Shown here in pieces: positions 35,249-43,698 of a stretch of DNA of 56,938 nucleotides. Below the pieces are notes generated by a model. It had not been told where the DNA came from. It made no database searches and saw nothing but the letters and a program-made list of their open reading frames with translations. Position 1 is the stretch's first letter. Every line of letters begins with the position of its first letter. Location: NCBI RefSeq assembly GCF_003261175.1, contig NZ_QLNP01000069.1, forward strand, positions 1 through 56,938. Reading direction: 5' to 3'. Source of the DNA: Arthrobacter globiformis (GTDB taxonomy: Bacteria; Actinomycetota; Actinomycetes; Actinomycetales; Micrococcaceae). The position numbers and the translations under genes are program-made.

Positions 35249-36382
35249 ATGACTGACGCGAACGGCCGCAGGATTGACCTGCCCCTGATCGACCACCACT
35301 GCCATGGAGTCGTCGAGACCGAACTGAGCGATGACGGGTTTGGGAGCCTGGCCACCGAATCCGACTGGCCCGCACCGGAAGGCACGGACGGCCTCGATTC
35401 GCCCTTCGGCCTGGCCTTACGGCGTTTCTGTGCCCCAATCCTCGGACTCGAGCCACTTGCGCCACTTGATGAATACCTTGCGCGGCGCAGGAGCATTGGC
35501 GCCGCAGAAGCTAACCGCCTGCTGCTTCGCAGCACAGGCACGTCCGACTATCTTCTCGACACGGGCATACGGGATACCCGCCTGCTGGGGCCCGCTGCCA
35601 TGGCGGCGCGCGCTGAAGCCCGTAGCCGCGAGATCGTCCGCATCGAGAGGGTCGCCGAGGACCTTGCGGCGGAGTCCACGGCAGCCGGCTTCGTTGCGAA
35701 ACTCCCGGCGACGCTGACCGCCAGAAGCCGCGAGGCGGTGGGGCTGAAATCCATCATCGCCTACCGTCATGGCTTCGACATTCCCGCCGAACGGCCATCC
35801 GGACGTGAAGTCCTCAAAGCCGCTGACGAATGGTTCCATACAGCGGAGAGAACCGGGACCTTCCGAGTGACGGACCCGGTCTTGCTGAGGTTCGGGCTCT
35901 GGTCCGGGATCGATGCAGGCCTTCCCATGCAGCTCCACACGGGATACGGCGACGGCGACATTGAGCTGTTCCGGGCTGATCCATCCCGGCTCACCCCGTT
36001 CTTCCACGCCACCAGAACACTGGGCGTCGATTTCATGCTGCTGCATTGCTACCCCTTTATCAGGGAAGCGGGAATCCTGGCCCAGGTCTTCCCGCACGTC
36101 TACCTGGACACGGGCCTGGTATCGCATTACCTGGGCCCGAGTGCCGGCACGGCGATCCGCCAGGCGATGGAGATCGCACCGTTTAGCAAGGTTCTGTACT
36201 CGTCGGACTCGTATGGCCTTGCCGAGCACTACGCCGTCAGCGCCGCCAGCTGGAGAACGGAGTTCGCGGCCCTCGTGGACGAATGGATTGCCTCGGGCTG
36301 GGCAACAGCTAAGGACGCCGAGAGAATTGCCACGATGGTGGCCTCGAAAAACGCCGAGCGTGTCTATAACCTGAGCGCCTAA
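35249..36382 (+). CDS. Amidohydrolase-family protein (FluG N-terminal-like)
   Basis: 377 residues of the metal-dependent amidohydrolase superfamily (amidohydro_2 type). Metal ligands are suggested by IDHHCHG (His17/His19), HTGYG, LLHCYPF and the late Asp in YSSDSYG. The chosen ATG 35249 has ribosome binding site GAGGG; an in-frame TTG at 35237 is less likely. A glutamine-synthetase-like gene follows 55 bp downstream on the same strand. In fungal FluG the same two domains are fused in this order, so the pair probably act on the same gamma-glutamyl or amide compound. Substrate is unknown. Confidence 0.8.
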   Translation: MTDANGRRIDLPLIDHHCHGVVETELSDDGFGSLATESDWPAPEGTDGLDSPFGLALRRFCAPILGLEPLAPLDEYLARRRSIGAAEANRLLLRSTGTSDYLLDTGIRDTRLLGPAAMAARAEARSREIVRIERVAEDLAAESTAAGFVAKLPATLTARSREAVGLKSIIAYRHGFDIPAERPSGREVLKAADEWFHTAERTGTFRVTDPVLLRFGLWSGIDAGLPMQLHTGYGDGDIELFRADPSRLTPFFHATRTLGVDFMLLHCYPFIREAGILAQVFPHVYLDTGLVSHYLGPSAGTAIRQAMEIAPFSKVLYSSDSYGLAEHYAVSAASWRTEFAALVDEWIASGWATAKDAERIATMVASKNAERVYNLSA

Positions 36383-36437
36383 GCGAACCTGAGCGCCTCA
36401 GTCCAGCGCCGGTCGCCCGGACGACGGAAGGAAAGCC

Positions 36438-37784
36438 GTGACTTCAAATCCCAAGGCAGACTTGGATCTCCAGCAAGTCAGGGCTCTTGTCATCTCCCAC
36501 CTGGACAACGCGGGTGTGTCACGGGTGAAGGTTTTGCCGGGACCGCAGGTCGAGGGCGCCTTCCACCATGGTTGCGGCGTCTCAGTCAGCGTCGGTGTCC
36601 TGCTGGCCGCTGACGACCACGTCACCCGGTCGTCCGGGATCGATCCCATAGTCGGTGACCTGCGCGGAATACCGGACCGCTCGGCAGTTGCGGTCATCGA
36701 CAAGGCAAGCGGCCTCGCCTGGGCGCCGGCTGACCTGGTGGACATGCAGGGTGTCCCGTTTCCAACCTGCCAGCGGACGGCACTCAAACGAGTGGCAGCC
36801 GACTGGTCAACGGCCGGGCTGGAGGTGTCGGTAGGCTTCGAGCTGGAGTTCACCGTGTTCAGCGGTACCCGGGATGCGCCTGTCCTGGCGCACGGTGGTC
36901 CCGGCTACAGTGCGGCCGCATTCCTGCAACTGGAAGCGTGGCATCTGGACGTGCTTGCAGCGCTGCTGGATGCCGGCGTTCCGGTGGAACAGATCCACCC
37001 CGAGTATGGCCGGGGCCAGGTGGAAATCGCCCTGGCCCCGAGAAGCCCGGTCCAGGCCGTGGATGATTACCTTCTCGCCCGGTTCATCGTCGCCCGGGTT
37101 TCCTACCGGCATGGATTGTGCGTTTCCTACTCGCCAATGGCGGACTCCAAAACTGCGACCAACGGCTGCCACATCCATTTCTCCGCGAGAAACGGGGACG
37201 GCAACGTCTTCCACGACGCTGCAGCCGCCACGCAGATGAGCAAGGAAGGCGAGAGCATGATCGCGGGCGTGCTAGGCAGGCTGGCCGAAAGCTCGGCATT
37301 GCTGGGCGGAAGCGCCTTGAGCCTGGCCCGGCTACAACCAGAACAATGGGCGGGCAGTTTTATTTGCTGGGGCACCGGCAACCGCGAGGCTGCCGTCCGC
37401 TTCGTGCCGGGGCTGAGGGGCGACGAGGACGGGCAATCGAACGTCGAAGTGAAATGCTGCGACGGATCCGCCAACCAGTACCTTGCCGTAGCAGCCATTC
37501 TCGCCGCCGCGATGGAGGGCTACAGGAATCAGCTGAAACTGCCTGCGGAGGTCACCGTCGATCCTGCGACATTGAGCGAGGCGGAGAGGGAGCGATTGGA
37601 TATCCGGCCGTTTGCGGCCGACATGTTTATGGCCCTGGACGATCTGGAGGGCAGCAGCTTTCTCCGCTCAGCTTTGGGCCATGAATTGCTGGACGCCTAT
37701 GTTGCAGTGCGGCGCGGCGAAGCAGAGCGGTTTGCCAGGCTTGACCGCGAGGCTGTGGTCGCTGCCCTCCGCTGGCGCTACTGA
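36438..37784 (+). CDS. Glutamine-synthetase-like ligase (GlnA family, non-canonical)
   Basis: 448 residues with the catalytic GS fold: FELEFTVFSGTRD, HPEYGRGQVEIALAP, NGCHIHFSARN (the Glu/His metal and ammonia-site region) and KCCDGSANQYLAVAAILAA. The Tyr-adenylylation loop of true GlnA is not seen. Members of this group ligate glutamate to amines (gamma-glutamyl-polyamine or -isopropylamine synthetases). The GTG start has GGAAGGAAA upstream. It is the second gene of a pair with the amidohydrolase at 35249, and they probably form a small catabolic operon. The acceptor amine cannot be told from sequence. Confidence 0.82.
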   Translation: MTSNPKADLDLQQVRALVISHLDNAGVSRVKVLPGPQVEGAFHHGCGVSVSVGVLLAADDHVTRSSGIDPIVGDLRGIPDRSAVAVIDKASGLAWAPADLVDMQGVPFPTCQRTALKRVAADWSTAGLEVSVGFELEFTVFSGTRDAPVLAHGGPGYSAAAFLQLEAWHLDVLAALLDAGVPVEQIHPEYGRGQVEIALAPRSPVQAVDDYLLARFIVARVSYRHGLCVSYSPMADSKTATNGCHIHFSARNGDGNVFHDAAAATQMSKEGESMIAGVLGRLAESSALLGGSALSLARLQPEQWAGSFICWGTGNREAAVRFVPGLRGDEDGQSNVEVKCCDGSANQYLAVAAILAAAMEGYRNQLKLPAEVTVDPATLSEAERERLDIRPFAADMFMALDDLEGSSFLRSALGHELLDAYVAVRRGEAERFARLDREAVVAALRWRY

Positions 37785-37884
37785 CTCCAGCGCTACTGAA
37801 ACTAATCGATCAGGAATCGAGAAGCCGGGCTGCAGCGCCGGACACTAGGGTGGGGAGTGCGATGAATCATGATCAGGAGGGCGC

Positions 37885-38349
37885 ATGCCATACACCGTAG
37901 ACTTCCAGAACGTATCCACCGTCGGCGTGGAATCGTCCCCAGTGGCGGAGCGGCTGGCAGGCCTGCGTGCCAACGAGGCACGCTATTACAAGAACAAGTA
38001 CGACCACGCTTTCACGGTCAGCCCCGCCAGTGAGGCGCCGGAAACGCTCGATTGGATCAACCGCATCCTCTCCGAAGAGCGCAACATCGTCATCTCGTCC
38101 CGTCCGCTCGAGGTTACCTCCTTCGAGGTGGACGGTTTCCGGATGGCGTATGTGTTCTACGAATCCGGCCTCTCAATCAACGTGATGTACGGGATCGAGG
38201 ACGGAGCCAAGCGAGCAGTGGGCTTCAAGCTCTCACAAGGCATGGAAGTTCCCGAGGAACTAGCCTCAAACTTCAAGTTCGCGCGGCAAAAGTCGAAGCT
38301 GGCCGGCGAGATCCGCGGCTCCTATTTCGTGATCAAGGGCCAGTACTAA
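37885..38349 (+). CDS. Hypothetical protein
   Basis: 154 residues with a strong ribosome binding site (AGGAGGG) 5 nt before the ATG. The sequence is soluble and mixed alpha/beta in look, with aromatic-rich stretches (ARYYKNKYDHAF, FRMAYVFYESGLSINVMYG) and a basic C-terminus. No signal peptide, membrane segment or Cys motif. I do not recognise the family. It stands alone downstream of the ligase gene. Confidence 0.65.
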   Translation: MPYTVDFQNVSTVGVESSPVAERLAGLRANEARYYKNKYDHAFTVSPASEAPETLDWINRILSEERNIVISSRPLEVTSFEVDGFRMAYVFYESGLSINVMYGIEDGAKRAVGFKLSQGMEVPEELASNFKFARQKSKLAGEIRGSYFVIKGQY

Positions 38350-38406
38350 GCCTGTAACGCCAAGGCGACCGGCCGCCGTCGTACTTGCCCCGGTTCGGCC
38401 TGACGG

Positions 38407-38994
38407 CTACTCGGCGGCTGGCGCCTTCGTTGCCTTGGCAGCGGCCTTGGCTGCCTGCTTGCTGGCGCGCACCTTCGTCAGCGACTCAGGGTCCACGATG
38501 TCCGCGACCGAGAGGTACGAACCCTCCTCGCCATAGTGGCCGGCGGCCTCGCGCCAGCCCGGCGCCTCGAGTCCGCGCTGCTTGCCGAGCAGCGCCAGGA
38601 AGATCTTGGCCTTCTGCTCGCCGAATCCCGGCAGGGCCTTCAACCTGCGCAGAACTTCCTTGCCGTCGGGTTCGTCCCGGGTCCAGATGGCCGTTGCGTC
38701 GCCGTTCCACTCGCTCTGCACGGCCTCGGCGAGCGCCTGGACGCGGCCGGCCATGGATCCGGGGAAGCGGTGGACTGCCGGGCGCTCCTTGAACACCTCA
38801 ACGAAGCCTGCCGGGTCATGTTCCGCGATGACGGCAGGACTGATGGACCCGATGCGCGTGCGGATCTTTTCGGGTCCGGCGAACGCCGACTCCATGGTCA
38901 CCTGCTGGTCCAGCAGCATGCCGGTGAGCAGCGCGAAAGCGTCATCGCTCAGCAGTTTGTCGGCGTCTGGGTCGCCGGTGATGTGCAGTTCCAT
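38407..38994 (-). CDS. HhH-GPD family DNA glycosylase-like protein
   Basis: 195 residues. LLTGMLLDQQVTMESAFAG near the N-terminus and the helix-hairpin-helix LKALPGFGEQKAKIFLALLG near 110-130 match the actinobacterial uncharacterised HhH-GPD family (endonuclease III fold). The conserved catalytic Asp/Lys positions of EndoIII are not clear, and the Cys cluster of EndoIII is absent. An Ala/Lys-rich tail follows. ATG 38994 with GGGAGG upstream is chosen over the open frame to 39069. It is divergent from the 5'-3' exonuclease gene, 67 bp away, so both may be repair-related. Activity is inferred. Confidence 0.75.
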   Translation of the reverse strand: MELHITGDPDADKLLSDDAFALLTGMLLDQQVTMESAFAGPEKIRTRIGSISPAVIAEHDPAGFVEVFKERPAVHRFPGSMAGRVQALAEAVQSEWNGDATAIWTRDEPDGKEVLRRLKALPGFGEQKAKIFLALLGKQRGLEAPGWREAAGHYGEEGSYLSVADIVDPESLTKVRASKQAAKAAAKATKAPAAE

Positions 38995-39061
38995 GCGCCC
39001 ATCCTCCCACTTCCGGCCCGTGTCACAGGCACCGGGCGGTGAATCCATGTCAGGATCAGTC

Positions 39062-40000
39062 ATGGTCAACCGCCTGATGCTGCTGGATACCGCCTCCCTG
39101 TACTTCCGCGCCTTTTATGGCCTGCCCGACACCATCCGCCGGGCCGACGGAACGCCGGTGAACGCCGTCCGCGGCCTGCTGGACATGATTGCGCGGCTCA
39201 CCACGGACTACGGCGCCACACATCTGGTGGCCTGCTGGGATGACGACTGGCGCCCGCAGTGGCGGGTGGACCTCATCCCGACCTACAAGTCCCACCGGGT
39301 CGCCGAGGTGAGGCAGGCTGCCCCGGACGTGGAGGTGGTGCCGGACGCGCTTGAGGCGCAGATCCCGCTGATCCGCCATGTGCTGGCCCTCGCCGGCATC
39401 GCCGTCGTGGGCGCTCCGGAGCACGAGGCCGACGACGTCGTGGGCACCTACGCCAGCCACGCCAGCCTTCCGGTCGACGTGGTGACGGGGGACCGGGACC
39501 TCTTCCAGCTGGTCGACGATGCCCGGCAGGTGCGCGTGATCTACACCGCCCGGGGCATGAAAAACCTCGAAGTCCTGACCGACGCCGTCGTGGTCGGGAA
39601 GTACCGCGTGCTCCCCGAGCAGTACGCCGACTACGCCACCCTCCGCGGCGATGCGTCGGACGGGCTGCCGGGCGTGGCGGGCATCGGCGAGAAAATCGCC
39701 GCGGCGCTCCTCCTGGAACATGGAACGCTCGACGGGCTGCTCGCCGCGGCGGCGGATCCCGGAGGCGGGGTGTCCGCCTCGGTGCGGTCCAAGCTCGCCG
39801 CCGCCGCGGACTATCTCAAGGTGGCCCCCGCCGTCGTCAACGTGGTGCGCAACCTGGAGCTGCCCTCCCTTGAGGTGGCGGGTGCGGAACTGCATGCCGT
39901 CCGGGATGAGGCGCGGGAAGAACTCGAACGGCTCGCCACCGAGTGGAACCTGGGCGGCTCCGTGCACCGGCTGCTGCAGGCGCTGGACCGCCGCGCCTAG
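39062..40000 (+). CDS. 5'-3' exonuclease (PolI N-terminal / flap nuclease type)
   Basis: 312 residues matching the N-terminal 5' nuclease domain of DNA polymerase I as a stand-alone protein. Metal-site motifs: LLDTASLYFRAFYGLP, WDDDWRPQWR, APEHEADDVVGTYA, VTGDRDLFQLVDD and the H3TH clamp DGLPGVAGIGEKIAAALL. It would trim 5' flaps and RNA primers. ATG 39062 follows AGGATCAGTC; the open frame to 38582 lies over the opposite-strand gene and is rejected. In actinobacteria such a separate copy exists beside polA. Confidence 0.88.
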   Translation: MVNRLMLLDTASLYFRAFYGLPDTIRRADGTPVNAVRGLLDMIARLTTDYGATHLVACWDDDWRPQWRVDLIPTYKSHRVAEVRQAAPDVEVVPDALEAQIPLIRHVLALAGIAVVGAPEHEADDVVGTYASHASLPVDVVTGDRDLFQLVDDARQVRVIYTARGMKNLEVLTDAVVVGKYRVLPEQYADYATLRGDASDGLPGVAGIGEKIAAALLLEHGTLDGLLAAAADPGGGVSASVRSKLAAAADYLKVAPAVVNVVRNLELPSLEVAGAELHAVRDEAREELERLATEWNLGGSVHRLLQALDRRA

Positions 40001-40021
40001 CCTACTTACCCAGACCGACTC

Positions 40022-42178
40022 CTACTTTCCAAGCCCGGCTTCCGCCAGCAGCTCCGTCAGCCATGGCCGGTGTTCGCGGTGGAAGATCAGTCCTTCCGGC
40101 AGACCCTGCACGGACGGCTCGGAACCCGTGATGTCGATGGTGATCCGGCCGCCGCCCATGGGAGCGTTGGTGATGTGCAGGTCGCCGTAGGATTCGGGCA
40201 GCACCGGGTCTATCCACATGCCGCCCCGGGACACATGCGCGTCGTACCGCATCAGGCTGGTCACCAGCATGATCGGCGTGGTGGCCGCCCATGCCTGCGG
40301 GGAGCACGCCGTCGGATACGGCACAGGTTCGGTGACCTGGTCCCGGCTGAAGCCGCAGAACAGTTCCGGTAGGCGTCCGTCGGTGTACTCGGCGGCTTCC
40401 AGCAATGCCGAAGCGATCCGCTGTGCTTCCTCCACGAAGCCGTAGCGCAACAGGCCTGCTGCGATGATGGCATTGTCGTGGGGCCAGACCGAGCCGTTGT
40501 GGTAGCTGGCCGGGTTGTAGGCGCCCATGTCGGTGGCCAGGGTCCGGACGCCCCAGCCGCTGAACATCTCGGGGGACATCAGCCGCTCAGCTACCAGCGG
40601 CAGCTTGTCCTCATCCACAATGCCGTGCCACAGGCACTGCCCCATGTTGGAAGTGCACGCGTCCACCGGCCGCTTGTTGCGGTCCAGTGCGACGGCGTAA
40701 TAGCCGCGGTCCGGCAGCCAGAACTGCTCGTTGAACTTCTTCTTCAGCTCCGCCGCCTCTTCGGTGAGCCGCGCCGCCAAAGGCGCGTCGCCGGCGTCGT
40801 ACGCCATCCATGCCCTGGACAGAAGCGCGCTGTAGACCAGGGCCTGGACTTCGCAGAGCGCGATGGGGGGCTCGGCCAGCGTCCCGTCCGCGAAGTTGAT
40901 GCCGTCCCACGAATCCTTCCAGCCCTGGTTGATGAGGCCCTGGTCGTTGAGGCGCTCGTACTCGACGAACCCGTCGCCGTCCTTGTCGCCGTAATTCCGT
41001 ACCCAGTCCAGAGCGCGGTCGGCATGGGGCAGCAGCGCTGCAATCGTGTCCTTGGCGAAGCCCCAGCGGCTCACCGAACCGAGCGCCATCACGAACTGCG
41101 GGGTGGCATCGACGCTGCCGTAGTAGGCGGATTTGCCGCCCAGCGCCAGCCCGCTTGAGATGCCGAGCCTGACCTCATGCAGGATCTTCCCGGGCTCCTC
41201 CTCGCTCATGACGTCCACCACCTTGCCCTGCCGGTCGGCCAGCGTCTGCAGGGTGCCCAGCGCCAGGGACGGATCCACCGGCAGCGCCATTTCCGAGGCC
41301 CACAGCGAGTCCCGGCCGAACAGCGTCATGAACCACGGTGCACCGGCGGCCACCACGATGCGCTCCGGATGTGCGGGATCCTCGATGCGGAGCGCGCCCA
41401 GGTCGTCATAGCTTCGCCGCAGGGTCCGCTCGATGGAACGGTTTCCCATGTGCAGCTTGGGAATCTTGGCCACCCATTCCTGCCGGCGGCGGTCGCTCGG
41501 GGATACGTCACCGGGCGCGGGACGGATTAACGACGACGGCGGGACCCCGCCGCCGTTGGCGGCAGGCGCGACGCTCACCCGAGAGCTCCAGGCACCGCGC
41601 GGCGGGACCACCGTCCGGAAGGTCAGGGAATCGGCGGTGACCTCGGCGCCATGTGCGTTGACGACGACGCTCTTAACGAGGTCCTGCCAGCCCGCCTTGA
41701 TCACCAGTGCGTCGCCGTCAGGCTGCCGGGATTCTTCCCAGCGCCGCTGGACACGGGCCTCCTTCACCTCAAAAAGATCGGCAAAATCCGATTCAACGCT
41801 GAGTGAAACGATGCACTCGGTCTCCTTCGAGGAGTAGTTCCGAATGGTGATCTCCTCGCGGATGCCGGCACCGACCTCCCGCAGGCGCTCCACGATGAGA
41901 GGACTGTCCGCGTAGCCGTCAGAGCGGGGAACGCGGCCAATAAACAGCGCCCGGTAAGGCTCCTTGGTCTCCGCTGTCAGCGCCTCCAGGGGCAGGCCGT
42001 TCACGGACAGGTTCCAGCGGGAGAGAATGCGGGTGTCCTCATGGAAGACGCCATGCGGATGCTCCGGGTGGATATCCCCGTTCGCCGAGGAGATACAGAA
42101 GGACGACCCCTCCACCAGGGTGACCGTGCCCGACCCCACTGGTCCGGCAGCCGTATCAGCGTTCCAGCCAGCAGCCAT
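40022..42178 (-). CDS. Glycogen debranching-enzyme-like amylo-alpha-1,6-glucosidase (copy 1)
   Basis: 718 residues. The N-terminal GDE_N_bis-like domain has LVEGSSFCISSANGDIHPEHPHG and DTRILSRWNL; the C-terminal (alpha/alpha)6 barrel domain (GDE_C type) shows FMTLFGRDSLWASEMALP, YGDKDGDGFVEY, WKDSWDGINFADG and SVWPHDNAIIAAGLLRYGF. It should hydrolyse alpha-1,6 branches or related glucosides in the cytoplasm. ATG 42178 has AAGGAGG upstream. A paralogue of similar length and domain order is at 52034-54163. It is divergent from the MFS gene at 42328. True substrate is not certain. Confidence 0.85.
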   Translation of the reverse strand: MAAGWNADTAAGPVGSGTVTLVEGSSFCISSANGDIHPEHPHGVFHEDTRILSRWNLSVNGLPLEALTAETKEPYRALFIGRVPRSDGYADSPLIVERLREVGAGIREEITIRNYSSKETECIVSLSVESDFADLFEVKEARVQRRWEESRQPDGDALVIKAGWQDLVKSVVVNAHGAEVTADSLTFRTVVPPRGAWSSRVSVAPAANGGGVPPSSLIRPAPGDVSPSDRRRQEWVAKIPKLHMGNRSIERTLRRSYDDLGALRIEDPAHPERIVVAAGAPWFMTLFGRDSLWASEMALPVDPSLALGTLQTLADRQGKVVDVMSEEEPGKILHEVRLGISSGLALGGKSAYYGSVDATPQFVMALGSVSRWGFAKDTIAALLPHADRALDWVRNYGDKDGDGFVEYERLNDQGLINQGWKDSWDGINFADGTLAEPPIALCEVQALVYSALLSRAWMAYDAGDAPLAARLTEEAAELKKKFNEQFWLPDRGYYAVALDRNKRPVDACTSNMGQCLWHGIVDEDKLPLVAERLMSPEMFSGWGVRTLATDMGAYNPASYHNGSVWPHDNAIIAAGLLRYGFVEEAQRIASALLEAAEYTDGRLPELFCGFSRDQVTEPVPYPTACSPQAWAATTPIMLVTSLMRYDAHVSRGGMWIDPVLPESYGDLHITNAPMGGGRITIDITGSEPSVQGLPEGLIFHREHRPWLTELLAEAGLGK

Positions 42179-42327
42179 TCCCGCCTCCTTCGACGGCCCA
42201 GGGGGAGGCGGCGCTGTGCGGACCGGAGCCGCACTGCCTTTCGCCTCCTACTCCGCTGGGCACGACGCTACGCCCGAACGCCGCCCGATAAAAGGGTCTC
42301 TGGCAGCCCCCGGCGAAGACGACGAGA

Positions 42328-43614
42328 ATGGGTTCCGTGCCCCAACTCCGCGCCGGGACGGACAGCGAGGCGATGAACCCGGCGGCCCGCAAGGTGCAGC
42401 GCATATACCTGACGCTGACACTCGGCAATACCCTTGCGGCGTCGTTCATTTGGGGCATCAACACGCTGTTTCTGCTCGACGCGGGTCTCAGCAACCTTGA
42501 GGCCTTCGCCGCTAACGCCTTCTTCACCGCCGGGATGGTGCTGTTCGAGGTGCCCACCGGCGTGGTGGCCGACGGCTGGGGGCGGCGCGTTTCCTTCCTG
42601 CTCGGCACCGCTACCCTGTCCGTTTCGACGCTCCTCTACTACCTGCTGTGGCAACTTTCCGCGCCGTTCTGGTGGTGGGCAGTGGTGTCCGTGCTGCTTG
42701 GTCTGGGTTTCACCTTCTTCTCCGGCGCCGTGGAGGCGTGGCTCGTGGACGCGCTGCACTTCTCCGGCTACGACGGTGCGCTGGAGACGGTATTCGGGCG
42801 CGGCCAGGTGGTGTCCGGCACCGCCATGCTCATCGGGTCGGTGGCAGGCGGCGTCATTGCCCAGGCCACCGACCTCGGGGTGCCGTTCCTGCTGCGGGTG
42901 GGTGTGCTGTTGGCCATGTTCGGGGTGGCCCTCTGGCTCATGCACGACGTCGGCTTCACCCCCGAACGCTCCGCGCGTCCCCTTCAGGCGACGCGCGCAG
43001 TCCTTTCAGCGTCCATCGAGAACGGCCTGAAAAATCCGCCCGTGCGTTACGTGATGCTGTCCGCGCCGTTCACGGCCGGCGTCGGGATCTATGTCTTCTA
43101 CGCCCTGCAGCCGTACCTGCTTGAGCTGTTCGGCGACCGCAGCGCGTACGCCATCGCAGGTTTGGCCGCGGCCATCGTGGCAGGGGCCGAGGTCCTCGGC
43201 GGCTGGCTGGCGCCGCGCTTCCGGCGCCTGGTCCGCAAACGCACTACGGTGCTGATCCTCAGCGGGTCCGGGAGCGCGCTGATCCTGGTGGCGCTCGGCT
43301 TCACCCGTGAATTCTGGGTGGCCCTCGTGCTACTGGCCGTCTGGGCGCTGGTGGCGGAGGTCGGGACCCCGGTGGGGCAGGCCTACCTCAACGACATGAT
43401 CGACTCCAGGCAGCGGGCCACGGTACTCAGCTTCGCCTCGCTTATGGGTTCAAGCGGCGGCGTGGTGGTGCAGCCGGTGCTCGGCCGGACCGCCGATGTC
43501 TACGGCTACCCGGCATCGGTGGCGCTCAGCGGCGTCATCCAGCTGCTCGCCGTGCCGTTCCTCTACGCCAGCCGGCGGCAGCGCGCCGCGGCAGATGAAG
43601 CACACGGCCGATGA
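42328..43614 (+). CDS. MFS transporter
   Basis: 428 residues with about 12 hydrophobic segments. The A motif reads VPTGVVADGWGRRVSFLLG between helices 2 and 3, and a related motif lies in the second half (GGWLAPRFRRLVRKRTTV). This is a general MFS of the 12-helix type without a diagnosable substrate. Start ATG 42328 is the longest; ATG 42373 (MNPAARKVQRIYL), with a better ribosome binding site (GCGAGG), is equally plausible. ggt follows 84 bp after its stop, perhaps on a shared transcript. Confidence 0.82.
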   Translation: MGSVPQLRAGTDSEAMNPAARKVQRIYLTLTLGNTLAASFIWGINTLFLLDAGLSNLEAFAANAFFTAGMVLFEVPTGVVADGWGRRVSFLLGTATLSVSTLLYYLLWQLSAPFWWWAVVSVLLGLGFTFFSGAVEAWLVDALHFSGYDGALETVFGRGQVVSGTAMLIGSVAGGVIAQATDLGVPFLLRVGVLLAMFGVALWLMHDVGFTPERSARPLQATRAVLSASIENGLKNPPVRYVMLSAPFTAGVGIYVFYALQPYLLELFGDRSAYAIAGLAAAIVAGAEVLGGWLAPRFRRLVRKRTTVLILSGSGSALILVALGFTREFWVALVLLAVWALVAEVGTPVGQAYLNDMIDSRQRATVLSFASLMGSSGGVVVQPVLGRTADVYGYPASVALSGVIQLLAVPFLYASRRQRAAADEAHGR

Positions 43615-43698
43615 ATGTTTGGGCCGTTGAGTGTCTTTCCACTGCGGAGTAGCGTGACAGTACCGTCAACCCGCATTTACTCACACCCGGGAGCGACC

